Below are positions 9,439 to 17,502 of a DNA stretch of 64,000 nt, in pieces; positions within the stretch are counted from its first letter, which is position 1; the number at the start of each line of letters is the position of its first letter. The notes below the pieces were generated by a model. The model did not search any database and had not been told where the DNA came from. It saw only the letters and a program-made list of their open reading frames with translations. The DNA comes from a virus: positions 48,631 to 112,630 of the IMG/VR virus record IMGVR_UViG_3300047319_000185; one strand, written 5' to 3'. Both the position numbers and the translations under genes were made by a program.

Positions 9439-9737
9439 TAGACACCAGCTTGTACAGTGAACGCAGCATTTGCAGCAGTAATGATCTTTACTACTGTATT
9501 GGATGTTGTAGCTATTGCTGGCTCTGGTGGAAGCTTAGGATTTACAGCATCAAGAAAACTCTGTGTAGGTACGAAGAAACATTCGTCTCCAGCAATAGTA
9601 GGGTCTACTCCGTCAAAACGGACCCACATATCTCCAGAACTTCTGTTAATAACTTCTATGTTGTGATACCAGTTGGCAAATGTAACTGTTGTTACTGCTG
9701 CACCTACTGTAGTACCGCTTGTAATATGAATAGCCAT
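9438..9737 (-). CDS. Small beta-rich virion-region protein (paralogue A)
   Basis: A 99-residue protein. Its NIEVINRSSGDMWVRFDG segment matches NITVIHRGTTGTIWLRTDG in the gene at 9804-10127, so the two are paralogues. A strand-rich domain of this kind is typical of fibre-tip or decoration proteins. The stop overlaps the start of the fibre gene, suggesting coupled translation. A GGGAG precedes the ATG. No catalytic motif is visible. Confidence 0.65.
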   Translation of the reverse strand: MAIHITSGTTVGAAVTTVTFANWYHNIEVINRSSGDMWVRFDGVDPTIAGDECFFVPTQSFLDAVNPKLPPEPAIATTSNTVVKIITAANAAFTVQAGV

Positions 9738-9803
9738 TTGGCTCTCCCAGTATTTGAGGGATGGGTGAGGAGAGTCCGGGTAGTAGTATGGAGATATTAC
9801 TTA

Positions 9804-10127
9804 TTATGATGCGTATACAGTGAAAGGAATCGCTGTATCTGAGATTAGAAGAACGGATGTTCCGTTGACACTTCTGGTAATAGGTTCCTGGGACAGTATT
9901 CCATTAGGGAAGGTAACAGCCTGCCCAGGAAGAACAGGATAGTTGTCGTCAGAGTTACTTGGTGTCAGTGAAGCAAAGACAACTGGAGCTATACCGTCAG
10001 TTCTCAACCAGATAGTTCCAGTAGTTCCTCTGTGAATAACAGTGATATTGGCAAAGTACTGAGGAAAATTGACAGGATAAACCGTGTTAATTGTCAGAGT
10101 ATCTGAATGTGCTCTACTTGCAGCCAT
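9804..10127 (-). CDS. Small beta-rich virion-region protein (paralogue B)
   Basis: A 107-residue protein, beta-rich, with the same core (V/I-x-x-R-x-x-G-x-x-W-x-R-x-D-G) as the downstream gene at 9438-9737. Its ribosome site is AGGAAAC. The pair may form or decorate part of the fibre encoded next to them. Function unknown. Confidence 0.65.
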   Translation of the reverse strand: MAASRAHSDTLTINTVYPVNFPQYFANITVIHRGTTGTIWLRTDGIAPVVFASLTPSNSDDNYPVLPGQAVTFPNGILSQEPITRSVNGTSVLLISDTAIPFTVYAS

Positions 10128-10134
10128 TGGTTTC

Positions 10135-10359
10135 CTATCTCATATTTACCACAGAAGTGGTTTGGTCTACTGGATACTTTACTTGCACATCACTTCTAGA
10201 AGGTAACTCTCCTCCGCTGTACCCAAGTCTGTTTAGTAACTGGTTCCGCTCTTGAATATCGGCAGAGTTCTGACCGGGAATAGGAGTGAGCATATAGTCA
10301 CCACGATTCCCGGTCAGTTCTGAGTAAGCGTCGGTACGTCTGTCACGAAATACCGTCAT
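10135..10359 (-). CDS. Hypothetical small virion-region protein
   Basis: A 74-residue, polar protein (starts MTVFRDRRTDAYSEL) with no recognised domain. Strong AAGGA site 5 nt before the ATG, and 7 bp from the next gene. It is probably a virion-associated peptide because of its neighbours. Confidence 0.6.
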   Translation of the reverse strand: MTVFRDRRTDAYSELTGNRGDYMLTPIPGQNSADIQERNQLLNRLGYSGGELPSRSDVQVKYPVDQTTSVVNMR

Positions 10360-10367
10360 GTTAATCC

Positions 10368-10736
10368 TTAACCTAGAACTGGGGAAGTTCCAGCACTTAG
10401 CGCTAGAGTAAGAACAACATTTGCAGTTGAAGAAGTAGCAATGACACTGATAGGTGTGCTGGCGGCGCTGAACACTGGAACAGCAGACGGATCAGTAGCA
10501 AGAGGAGTTGTAGTTGTCAACTCCGGACGGGCAACACGGTTACGGATGTATGTTGTTGCGCCGATTGGGCAGGATACAGAATCAACACCTGTGGTTACAG
10601 CAGTTCCAGATGTTGATACGAATACAGGCACAGTAGCTGCTGCTGGAACAGTTACAGCAATAAAGGGTGCCCAGGAAGTAAGCGTTGTAGTAGCTGCGGA
10701 AGTTCCAGCAGTTACAATTGTTGAGTAAACAGCCAT
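10368..10736 (-). CDS. Small beta-rich virion-region protein (paralogue C)
   Basis: A 122-residue, Thr/Ala/Val/Ser-rich protein with almost no charged residues. It may be a third, distant relative of the genes at 9438 and 9804: the order of strands and the central VFVSTSGTAVTTGVDSV element correspond, but similarity is low. The TTGGAT site before the ATG is weak. Probable virion surface protein. Confidence 0.6.
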   Translation of the reverse strand: MAVYSTIVTAGTSAATTTLTSWAPFIAVTVPAAATVPVFVSTSGTAVTTGVDSVSCPIGATTYIRNRVARPELTTTTPLATDPSAVPVFSAASTPISVIATSSTANVVLTLALSAGTSPVLG

Positions 10737-10755
10737 TAGTTAATCCAATCGATAA

Positions 10756-11031
10756 TTACTTGGTGGCTGTCTTGTCCACTGCATCAGCAGCAGCATTAAC
10801 AACCTTGTCAGCTACGTTCACGTCAGAACGTAGAGTGTCAGCAACTGCCTCTACCTTTACAGCAGCGGCATGAATATCAGAAGCAACAGCAGTCTTTACA
10901 ATCTCCTCAACAGGAGCCTGATGAACATGCTCAAGGACAGACTGTAGATGAGTAAGAAGAACGTGTAGATCACCCTCCACCTTATTCTTCACATCGACTA
11001 GCTTTGCCTCTACGTCAGTAAATACACTCAT
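10756..11031 (-). CDS. Alpha-helical hypothetical protein
   Basis: A 91-residue protein starting MSVFTDVEAKLVDVKNK. The start is set by AAAGGAAA 6 nt upstream; a longer frame to 11145 has no site and runs through the neighbour. It is almost wholly helical with repeated V-x-x-A-A/V-x-K patterns (AAAVKVEAVADTL, VNAAADAVDKTATK), like amphipathic helices or an apolipoprotein-type bundle. Function unknown. Confidence 0.6.
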   Translation of the reverse strand: MSVFTDVEAKLVDVKNKVEGDLHVLLTHLQSVLEHVHQAPVEEIVKTAVASDIHAAAVKVEAVADTLRSDVNVADKVVNAAADAVDKTATK

Positions 11032-11042
11032 TTTATTTTCCT

Positions 11043-11249
11043 TTAGTTTCTTGCTACTGCCGCATTTGCGGAGTAGACAGCGCTTTCTAGGTGTGTGATG
11101 GCAAGAGACTTGTCTCTGCCTTCTGGTAACACGCTGTTCAACCATAGTGCATACTCTCTGGCCTTACCACGAATCTCTTCGTACAAGGCAGCAGTCTCAG
11201 GTGTGGAAGCGTGAAAAGTGAATCGGTTAGTTAGATCGTTGATATCCAT
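11043..11249 (-). CDS. Acb2/Tad1-type cyclic-nucleotide sponge candidate (anti-CBASS/anti-Thoeris)
   Basis: A 68-residue, all-helical protein. It reads N-R-F-T-F-H-A at residues 9-15, then a YEEIRGKAREYALWL helix, P-E-G-R-D-K-S-L-A-I-T-H-L-E-S-A-V and ends A-N-A-A-V-A-R-N. That is the signature of the Acb2/Tad1 hairpin domain (formerly DUF7681): 'NRFTYHxP ... SREKSLAxTxLExAVMWANAAIARN'. Acb2 binds cyclic oligonucleotides of CBASS and Tad1 binds the Thoeris signal, blocking host defence. The start at 11249 has AAGGAA 7 nt upstream. It lies between virion genes, which is odd for an early anti-defence gene, though such proteins may be made late or carried. Which signal it binds cannot be read from the sequence. 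Confidence 0.78.
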   Translation of the reverse strand: MDINDLTNRFTFHASTPETAALYEEIRGKAREYALWLNSVLPEGRDKSLAITHLESAVYSANAAVARN

Positions 11250-11271
11250 ATAGTATTCCTTATAAAGTTTC

Positions 11272-11709
11272 TTAATTTGAGACGATTGCTGAGTGCAATC
11301 TTTCGTATCTTCCGCCAGAACGGGTAACCTCTTCAAAGCGGCGAGTAGCATTGGTGTCAACGTTTACTCCATGCATGAACTCTCCGGTCATACCAACAGA
11401 GTCAATCCAAGCAGCAGAACCTACGTGAGCACGTGCGCGCATTGTCTCAGCGGCAGGCTTCTCGAATACATTCATATTGTGGTTAGGGCGACCAGGAGCG
11501 GTACGGTAACCCTGCATAGCACCTAGCTGGAAATCACTAGGAACATCGGTATCAGTAGCAATACCTTCCTCAAAACGCAGCGGTCCACGACGCTCAGGAT
11601 TAGAAGCACCCTTTGCCTCATAGTTGACTGCCCCACGGTCTCTTTCTGGGAATCTAGGAGCAGGGGCTAGCTGAACAGCACGTCCTGCTTCCTGGTACAT
11701 TTCTGCCAT
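11272..11709 (-). CDS. Hypothetical protein next to large terminase
   Basis: A 145-residue, arginine-rich, probably partly disordered protein (PERDRGAVNYEAKGASNPERRGPLRFEEG). No domain recognised. AAGGAA ribosome site. It is the gene after the large terminase and could be a head or packaging accessory protein by position. Confidence 0.6.
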   Translation of the reverse strand: MAEMYQEAGRAVQLAPAPRFPERDRGAVNYEAKGASNPERRGPLRFEEGIATDTDVPSDFQLGAMQGYRTAPGRPNHNMNVFEKPAAETMRARAHVGSAAWIDSVGMTGEFMHGVNVDTNATRRFEEVTRSGGRYERLHSAIVSN

Positions 11710-11761
11710 ATTATTTCCTTAAGTTTATAGACGTCTATTACATATAATACCCTATAATCGG

Positions 11762-13336
11762 CTAACTACGTCTTCTATCATAGAATACATTGTTGCTGAT
11801 CTCTATCTCCTCAGAAACAGACTCTGGAATAACGCTCAGGGCAATAGCCAAAGAGTCACAGTAATCATCATGAGCGTTGGCTTCCTTAGGTGCTTCAGCC
11901 AGCATATAGGGTCCTTCAAACTTCACCTGAAGGTCAGACATCTGCTGAACAAAGTTTCTATATGTACGAAGACTTCTGGTCTTAGCATGGGCTGGCCAAC
12001 CGATCTTTCCACGATCTATCATCTCTCGCAGATACTTCCAGCGATCTGACTGTGCAGGACGCATAGAGGATACATCGATAATATCTATATGAGGCAATAA
12101 TACTCTTAATCTGGAAATGAATAGATCACCCATACCACCAGAGTCCACACCGATAGCCCACACATTGTATTTGGATACGAATTCCACAATACGATGATAC
12201 TGTGCTTCCCAGTCCTGTCCCTGTAAGTCAAGCCAGTTCAGTACTCTTGCATTGAAGTATCCGAATTCATCACGTCTTTCCCAGTCCACGAAGACAGCAG
12301 TAACAATAGTGCTGTCAATCTTTCGTGCAGGATCAATTCCAATAATGACTGGAGTAGTGTAATAAGCCTTAACAGTCTCCATAGACTTGTCCCCCAGTTC
12401 CTCCAATCTCTCGGAGGTGGTGAACATTCCCTGGGAAAGAAGCCACATGAGACGATAGGACAACTTGAACTCGTCTGAGTCGTAACCCATACGAAGCATG
12501 TCACCGGCTACGTGCTTCTCATACTTACTGTTCCACTTTCCTACTTCTCTGAAGTCTGCTTCAAAATGATTCATTCTGGCAGCACGCTTCACACCGTTGC
12601 GCTTGTTCATAGAGATTTCTCTATAGAAGACACCCTTCTCATAAGTAGGTGTGCCTGTCATAACAAAGGTTCCACGAGTAGACGCCAGCATAGGACGAAT
12701 AGACTTGTCCACAACCTTCTGATCAGCTACCTGCGCCTCATCAAGCAGAGCAATGTGATAAGTCTTTCCTTCAATAGAAGCTCTTGGGTGAGCAGTCTGG
12801 CGACGTACAAGAGAGCCGCACTTCTCTAACTTAATCTCAGCACCACGACCCTTTATCTGTTCTCCCAGATCATTGAGAATACCTTGTGCTCTTTCAGAGG
12901 TAAGCATGGAGACTATTCGAGAGAACAAGGTCTTGGCCATGTCATCAACTGGTGCGAATGCTCCTACCCAGACTCCTTCCTTGAAGGAATCCAGCAGGGT
13001 GTTGAAAGGGTCTACCTTGGCCAGTCTGGGAAGCATGATCATAAGAGTAGCAATTGTTGCTGATACTGTTTCCGTCTTACCGCTCTGTCTACTGAATAGA
13101 GCAGTGATAGTAGCTCCATCATTGATAATTACTGATTCCATGAGGCGCGCAGCAAAAGGTCTTTGATAGCCATATAGCGGGTGCCCGGATAGTTGATCAG
13201 CAAACACCATAAGACGTTCTACTACTGCATCCACAAATGCTTGGGATTGAGGGTCCAGCTCTATCTTGGTAGCTTCTAGCGCTTCTCGTTCTTCTTTACT
13301 CAGTTCATCCAAGTACTCTTCTTGCAGAATAGTCAT
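11762..13336 (-). CDS. terL: Terminase large subunit
   Basis: A 524-residue packaging motor. The ATPase domain has a Walker A-like motif FSRQSGKTET (about residues 84-93), Walker B IALLDEAQ (about 194) and a coupling TGTP motif (about 222-225). The C-terminal RNase H-like nuclease has IIGIDPARKIDSTIV (first Asp), GVDSGGMGD and a final HDDYCDSLAIAL (acidic residues). Length is normal. It cuts concatemeric DNA and pumps it into the prohead through the portal. CAGGAG site. No small terminase was recognised next to it. Confidence 0.95.
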   Translation of the reverse strand: MTILQEEYLDELSKEEREALEATKIELDPQSQAFVDAVVERLMVFADQLSGHPLYGYQRPFAARLMESVIINDGATITALFSRQSGKTETVSATIATLMIMLPRLAKVDPFNTLLDSFKEGVWVGAFAPVDDMAKTLFSRIVSMLTSERAQGILNDLGEQIKGRGAEIKLEKCGSLVRRQTAHPRASIEGKTYHIALLDEAQVADQKVVDKSIRPMLASTRGTFVMTGTPTYEKGVFYREISMNKRNGVKRAARMNHFEADFREVGKWNSKYEKHVAGDMLRMGYDSDEFKLSYRLMWLLSQGMFTTSERLEELGDKSMETVKAYYTTPVIIGIDPARKIDSTIVTAVFVDWERRDEFGYFNARVLNWLDLQGQDWEAQYHRIVEFVSKYNVWAIGVDSGGMGDLFISRLRVLLPHIDIIDVSSMRPAQSDRWKYLREMIDRGKIGWPAHAKTRSLRTYRNFVQQMSDLQVKFEGPYMLAEAPKEANAHDDYCDSLAIALSVIPESVSEEIEISNNVFYDRRRS

Positions 13337-13379
13337 ATAGTTCTCCTGATTAGTTTCTCGTAATTACATTTTACCTGAG

Positions 13380-13409
13380 TTGACAAACCAAGAGGTACGG
13401 ATGTAGAGT
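13380..13409 (+). promoter_or_regulatory. Sigma-70-type promoter
   Basis: TTGACA (13380-13385), an 18-bp spacer and TAGAGT (13404-13409). It faces the plus-strand gene at 13440. Similar TAGAGT -10 boxes recur upstream of other plus-strand genes here, such as at 31028. Confidence 0.7.
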
Positions 13410-13439
13410 TTGAGTACCACACCAACTAAGGAGATACTG

Positions 13440-13697
13440 ATGGAAGATCCGAACGTGTTTGACCAGATGAGTCATCACGGAAGCCACTTTGAAGAGTTTG
13501 TCCGTCCAGCCGTCGCGGCAGGTGTAGGATACTGGATTGGACACAAGCTCTCTCAGACACGTCTTGGCCAGAGGTTTGAGAACAGTACCTTTGTAGGATA
13601 TGTTCTTTCTCTGGCACTGATCGGAATCGGTGGATATGTTCTGTACTGTGCTGGTGTGTTTGTATGGATGCTTCTTAAGATTCTTGTTGCGGGTTAA
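13440..13697 (+). CDS. Single plus-strand membrane protein
   Basis: An 85-residue protein with a soluble acidic N-terminus (MEDPNVFDQMSHHG) and two predicted membrane segments (about 26-40, weak; about 52-80, strong, LSLALIGIGGYVLYCAGVFVWMLLKIL). AAGGAG 6 nt before the ATG and a strong promoter at 13380 support it. It is the only plus-strand gene in this part of the block, and its 3' end overlaps the convergent gene at 13675. It could be an early, independently expressed membrane factor, or a holin-like protein. The role is unknown. Confidence 0.7.
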   Translation: MEDPNVFDQMSHHGSHFEEFVRPAVAAGVGYWIGHKLSQTRLGQRFENSTFVGYVLSLALIGIGGYVLYCAGVFVWMLLKILVAG

Positions 13698-13950
13698 TTC
13701 TCTCTTCCAGTGCTTGCATAGCAGCAAGAAGAGATACTGCTCCAAGACGGATATCTTCAATGTAGATATGAGCCTGATCCTTGCTTGTTGAGGACAGGCT
13801 CTTTCTCATTTCCGAAACATCCCTGCCAATACCTGTATGGATATTGTCTATCCAGCGAATGAGTTCCTGGTCTCCAGTATTTCTCAGCCTGTTGAGTACT
13901 CTCCCACGTACCTTTGGGTCAGGCTGCTTTACCCTTCTGAATAATGTCAT
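13675..13950 (-). CDS. Hypothetical helical protein
   Basis: A 91-residue, charged, helical protein (MTLFRRVKQPDPKVRGRVLNRLR). Its start overlaps the stop of the gene at 13947-14300 (ATGA). The last 23 bp run antisense to the end of the plus-strand membrane gene. Function unknown. Confidence 0.6.
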   Translation of the reverse strand: MTLFRRVKQPDPKVRGRVLNRLRNTGDQELIRWIDNIHTGIGRDVSEMRKSLSSTSKDQAHIYIEDIRLGAVSLLAAMQALEERINPQQES

Positions 13951-14300
13951 AGGTCCAATACTTCCACGAGTAGTTGTTGTTGCTCTGCCGAGAACTGCTT
14001 CTTTATAAGGTTCCTGCGAATGTGTGTCTTCTCCGCCTCAGAGAACTCTTCATGGTCCATCTTACGGCCCTCCATGGCATCTATAAGAGCCTGTTCCTCT
14101 GTGCGCCCAGTATTCCTCCACCAGCCTACTGTAAGGCCCTTAGAAGACCCCGGGAGCCGAAGGATGACAGAGTTGGACCATCTGTAGGGTTCGTCTACTT
14201 CATGCGTCGGATATCTGTGTATCAGCGAAGACTTCTTCTTCAAAGAAATGCTATGAAAGAACAGTCTCCATATTTCGTGTGTTTCTACATTAATTGACAC
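13947..14300 (-). CDS. Hypothetical protein, GTG start
   Basis: A 117-residue protein from a GTG at 14300, with a weak AGAGG about 12 nt upstream. It is basic with a helical C-terminus (FSEAEKTHIRRNLIKKQFSAEQQQLLVEVLDL). It lies between the KTSC gene and the 13675 gene in one operon. No recognised function. Confidence 0.55.
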   Translation of the reverse strand: MSINVETHEIWRLFFHSISLKKKSSLIHRYPTHEVDEPYRWSNSVILRLPGSSKGLTVGWWRNTGRTEEQALIDAMEGRKMDHEEFSEAEKTHIRRNLIKKQFSAEQQQLLVEVLDL

Positions 14301-14302
14301 TT

Positions 14303-14785
14303 CTACGTAATACCTCTTGAGTAGGGGAATGAGTTAAGTCTTGAGTTTATAAATCTACCAGGTGACTGGGCACGCTGGAACTGCCACCATACAGAAGGTG
14401 GAACATTGTAATAAGTGTAGTATTCTCCATTACGGAATTTGATACGCAGAGCCTGACTTCTCTCATCATATCCAGCAGCCAGAGTTCTTGGTCTACCCGG
14501 ATCAATAGTAGGCGTAGGCTGATACGGCAGCAGAGCTTCATCGTCACCATTGATAGCCATGATAATCTCACTGGCTAATGTCTGGTCCACCAGTTTACCT
14601 GCTTGTGAGCGAACCTGGTTTATATCCAGAACAGAGCGCGGAGAATTAACTCCTGGTACAGGGCCGATACTACCACGTGGATTATATCTGTTCTGTCCCA
14701 GGAACTCTTCATCCCATGCGTTTCTACGGGTACTGGTTGTTCTTATTATTGGCTGTATTCTAGCAGCCGCTTTACGTCTCACCAT
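14303..14785 (-). CDS. KTSC-domain protein
   Basis: A 160-residue protein. The first 100 residues are Arg/Pro-rich and probably disordered. The last 60 show a KTSC domain: GYDERSQALRIKFRNGEYYTYYNVPPSVWWQFQRAQSPGRFINSRL, where 'L-x-I-x-F-x-N-G-x-x-Y-x-Y-x-x-V-P' and a final small helix are diagnostic. KTSC modules occur fused to nucleases and RNA-binding or portal-associated proteins, and their molecular role is not clear. AGGAGAAATA site. Confidence 0.75.
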   Translation of the reverse strand: MVRRKAAARIQPIIRTTSTRRNAWDEEFLGQNRYNPRGSIGPVPGVNSPRSVLDINQVRSQAGKLVDQTLASEIIMAINGDDEALLPYQPTPTIDPGRPRTLAAGYDERSQALRIKFRNGEYYTYYNVPPSVWWQFQRAQSPGRFINSRLNSFPYSRGIT

Positions 14786-14803
14786 TATTTCTCCTAAACA
14801 CAG

Positions 14804-14841
14804 AAAGACCCTTCAAGTATAAGGATACCTGAAGGGTCTTT
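14804..14841 (-). terminator. Intrinsic terminator
   Basis: A stem of about 16 bp (14804-14820 with 14825-14841, one G-U pair) with a 4-nt loop just after the stop of the gene at 14851-15147. The minus-strand RNA ends in TCTTTC. It separates the accessory genes from the packaging genes. Confidence 0.7.
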
Positions 14842-14850
14842 ATTATGGAA

Positions 14851-15147
14851 TTATTCGCTATCCGGATCCGCATAGTAACTACGGAATGACTCATGTGTCA
14901 TATTGGAAGCAAGTACCTGTGCAGGAGTAAGACCTGATCTGGTGCCTCTGAACTGTGGAGGTTCATTATCGGATTCCTCTACCCACAGACCGTGCTGACT
15001 ACGATACTGCTCAGGATCAATTCCAGCAAGACGCTGGATATTGGGATCAGGAAGCTGGTCCTCAGTAAAGGTATTACCTGGAACACCTTCTGATTCAGTC
15101 CATCCGTGCTGTGACTGTGCTGTCCAGCCATGGTTATGATCTGTCAT
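14851..15147 (-). CDS. Hypothetical protein with HGWT repeats
   Basis: A 98-residue, acidic protein with two 'HGWTxxxxQ' elements at the N-terminus (NHGWTAQSQHGWTESEG). The next gene upstream (15150-15368) ends in a similar PGWTVQQRG, so these two may have come from a duplication. GAGGATAACA site. Unknown function. Confidence 0.6.
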   Translation of the reverse strand: MTDHNHGWTAQSQHGWTESEGVPGNTFTEDQLPDPNIQRLAGIDPEQYRSQHGLWVEESDNEPPQFRGTRSGLTPAQVLASNMTHESFRSYYADPDSE

Positions 15148-15149
15148 TG

Positions 15150-15368
15150 TTATCCTCTTTGTTGAACTGTCCAGCCAGGATCGAAATCCTCTGGTCGGTC
15201 ATGGGGACAGTCAGGACCCGCATAGACATGCTTCCCATCGACATAGACACAACGGTCTACCTCCATAGGAAGATGCCAGGGAGCAGTCTGTCCTCCGTGG
15301 GCTGTCCAGCTTTCTTCCTGCCAGACCGCACCTTCATCATACACTGGGTGATTAAACTCTATGCTCAT
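15150..15368 (-). CDS. Hypothetical small protein
   Basis: A 72-residue protein with Trp- and His-rich sequence (EESWTAHGG, CVYVDGKHVYAGPDCPHD). Two Cys and several His could bind metal, but there is no known motif. Its start lies inside the last codons of the MazG-like gene (17-bp overlap), so translation is coupled. Confidence 0.6.
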   Translation of the reverse strand: MSIEFNHPVYDEGAVWQEESWTAHGGQTAPWHLPMEVDRCVYVDGKHVYAGPDCPHDRPEDFDPGWTVQQRG

Positions 15369-15804
15369 GGATAAAACTCAAATCTGGTGGGGAGTAGGTG
15401 TCCGGTTTAAGTACTTTACCTATTTCATTGTAATGCACAGTTCCGTCAGACCATACCTTGCCCATGTTTGACTTATGCACTTCTTCAAATACCTCTTGTA
15501 GTGGAATACCAAGTTCCTCAGCAGTTCCATAGACTACATACAGTAGATCAGCAAGTTCCTTAGCCAGGTGCTCTTTACTATCTGAGAGTGTCTTGTCAAA
15601 TGCTGGAGCCATATCCCAGTACAGCTTACGAAGCAGATACTTACTGTAAATCTCTAGAGCCTCTATGGTCTCCTTGTATTCTTCGCGAATTAGCTTCACA
15701 CGCTTCTCACCTAAGGAAACAGAAAAAGATCGGTCTCGTCTAGCCTCTCCGTCCTTGTCGAACTTGTCGTGGAACTCCTTCAGAGACTTCATAGGGTTAT
15801 ACAT
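15352..15804 (-). CDS. MazG-like/PRA-PH-fold nucleotide pyrophosphohydrolase
   Basis: A 150-residue all-alpha protein. The core EEYKETIEALEIY and later LAKELADLLYVVYGTAEELGIPLQEVFEEVHKSNMGK matches the MazG-type EExxE...ExxD metal motif and the following helices. Such enzymes hydrolyse NTPs or dNTPs to NMPs, and phage versions may lower ppGpp or adjust nucleotide pools. The start at 15804 overlaps the stop of the phosphoesterase gene (TGATG), implying coupled translation. Substrate cannot be told from sequence. Confidence 0.82.
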   Translation of the reverse strand: MYNPMKSLKEFHDKFDKDGEARRDRSFSVSLGEKRVKLIREEYKETIEALEIYSKYLLRKLYWDMAPAFDKTLSDSKEHLAKELADLLYVVYGTAEELGIPLQEVFEEVHKSNMGKVWSDGTVHYNEIGKVLKPDTYSPPDLSFIHEHRV

Positions 15805-16934
15805 CAGTACTGAACTCCGTCTACGCTGAAACAACCATCCTGAACAGTGACAAGACGAGGATACACACGCTGTCCGTAAACCTCCAGGATTCCGAATGCC
15901 TGCTGCCAGTTAGCTGCAACACCCTTCTTCTTAAGATAGTCAGCCTTAGTAAGATCCATGAAGTGACCAACCTCAAGACCAGTAAGAGTATTGCGAATCT
16001 GGCCATTGTATCCAGTGGACTCAGAAGTCATACCAGCACGGTGCGTGTGACCACAGACAGTGGAGACTCCAAACTTGTTCTTGGCCAGACCGAATGCTGT
16101 CTTACCAGCAGAAGGACTGAGAGAACCTTCATCACCATGAGCCATAACCCAACCTGGTGCAAGCTCTACAACCTCATCACGGATAAACTCTACGTCGTAC
16201 TTATTGAAATGCATAAGAGTTTCAAGACTGAGTTCATCATCCATAAAGGATGCCAGACCTGGTGCACAGTTCTCAATGTACAGTTCCAAGCGGTCATCAT
16301 GGTTGGAACGCACAATACGGAACCGACCATCGAAAACCTCACGAATGTCTGCAAGAATTCCTCTGGCAGTCTTAAATCCTCCACTGAGATCACCAGCAAA
16401 CTCTGGCTTCTTTCCGCGAACCCAGCGACTGATCTCAGTAGAATCAGTGAAGTCACCGACCTGTGCAATCTCAGTAGGATGAAAGTCCTTGATGAACTGA
16501 ATGAACTTGTCCACCAGAGCTACATCATGGAGAGGAGCCTGAACATCCGGCATGACCACAATGGTCTTAGGCTTTTCCTTGTAAGGAAGGAAAGTAACAG
16601 TGGAACCTGCTGGCTTGGTGTCAGGAGTAGCAAAGGTAGGGAACGGCTTTACCTTAGGCTCAAATGGATTAGAAAGGTCAATATAGTTCCGTACGGGAGG
16701 CTCTAGATATCCTACTGAATTCAGGGGAACTTCCATACCTTCTGGATACGTCTTAGCTGCCTGCATGTACTCACGGTAACTACGAACCAAACTATCAGAC
16801 ACTATGTATTCCGTCTGTGCGAATATCTGCTTTACTGCATTCCTGCGGCCCAGTAGGGTATCCTCTAGAATTTCCCTGACTGTGTCATCCTCATCCGCAA
16901 GATCCCGAAGCACTGCCAAACTCTTGATCTGCAT
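15804..16934 (-). CDS. Calcineurin-like metallophosphoesterase
   Basis: A 376-residue protein. The N-terminus (1-100) is helical and unassigned. From about 125 the five metallophosphoesterase motifs follow in order: VVMPDVQAPLHD, QVGDFTDST, RSNHDDR, MAHGDE and CGHTHR, giving a two-metal site. The closest phage forms may act on nucleic acid ends or phosphate monoesters. It heads an operon with the MazG-like gene. Strong AGGAGG site. Confidence 0.9.
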   Translation of the reverse strand: MQIKSLAVLRDLADEDDTVREILEDTLLGRRNAVKQIFAQTEYIVSDSLVRSYREYMQAAKTYPEGMEVPLNSVGYLEPPVRNYIDLSNPFEPKVKPFPTFATPDTKPAGSTVTFLPYKEKPKTIVVMPDVQAPLHDVALVDKFIQFIKDFHPTEIAQVGDFTDSTEISRWVRGKKPEFAGDLSGGFKTARGILADIREVFDGRFRIVRSNHDDRLELYIENCAPGLASFMDDELSLETLMHFNKYDVEFIRDEVVELAPGWVMAHGDEGSLSPSAGKTAFGLAKNKFGVSTVCGHTHRAGMTSESTGYNGQIRNTLTGLEVGHFMDLTKADYLKKKGVAANWQQAFGILEVYGQRVYPRLVTVQDGCFSVDGVQY

Positions 16935-16954
16935 ACTGCCTCCTTATAGAAAAA

Positions 16955-17001
16955 GATCCATGTGGTATGGACGTTGAGGTACATCCTACACCACATGGAT
17001 C
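16955..17001 (-). terminator. Intrinsic terminator with T-tract
   Basis: A 12-bp outer stem (16955-16966 with 16990-17001) with further internal pairing, followed on the minus strand by TTTTTC. It ends the transcript of the gene at 17009. Confidence 0.85.
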
Positions 17002-17008
17002 AATACGT

Positions 17009-17410
17009 CTACTTCTTTGGTACCAGCAACTCCACCAAAGCTATTCCCAGAGGGATCATAACCATAGAGACCAGCCATCTGAACTGTGATTTCTTGGCGT
17101 CAATGTATTCCTTGATAGATCTGTTACGTTCGTCTGTCTCTCTTGTAAGAGCAGTCTGTACTTCGTGTTTTAGTGTGGCAAAGGACTCACGCAGTTCTCT
17201 GTGAATAGTTTGCAGATCTGTTTCGTTGTCGTCAATCTTTTCAGACAAATTGGCGAACTTCAGATCATCAACTCTTCTATCAGCGTGATATTCGGTTAAG
17301 GTCAGTAGCTTGTCCAGGCGGTTGGAGAAGTCGTTGAATCGAGTTTGCACGCCATCAAGCTCTCTCGTAACCGCCCCGGACCAAGCTTGTGGTTCTGGCT
17401 GTGTAGTCAT
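17009..17410 (-). CDS. Coiled-coil protein with C-terminal membrane anchor
   Basis: A 133-residue protein if started at MTTQPEP. The main part (about 20-110) is a coiled coil with heptads (LDGVQTRFNDFSNRLDKLL). The last 22 residues are a membrane segment (WLVSMVMIPLGIALVELLV) ending in PKK. This looks like the DUF2746 or XhlA-type phage proteins that are often found near lysis genes. An ATG at 17461 gives 17 more residues, and neither start has a strong site. It could be a holin accessory or membrane scaffold. Confidence 0.65.
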   Translation of the reverse strand: MTTQPEPQAWSGAVTRELDGVQTRFNDFSNRLDKLLTLTEYHADRRVDDLKFANLSEKIDDNETDLQTIHRELRESFATLKHEVQTALTRETDERNRSIKEYIDAKKSQFRWLVSMVMIPLGIALVELLVPKK

Positions 17411-17502
17411 AGTCAACTCACTTGGGGCTCGTATGGATATGTAAAGATGTTCCAGCCACATTATCCGTTAATTCTACGAGTATTGCCCCAAAGTGTACAA
17501 CA

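Noticed and set aside
15963-16706. 247-codon plus-strand frame
   Set aside because: Antisense to the metallophosphoesterase gene, whose five motifs are intact.
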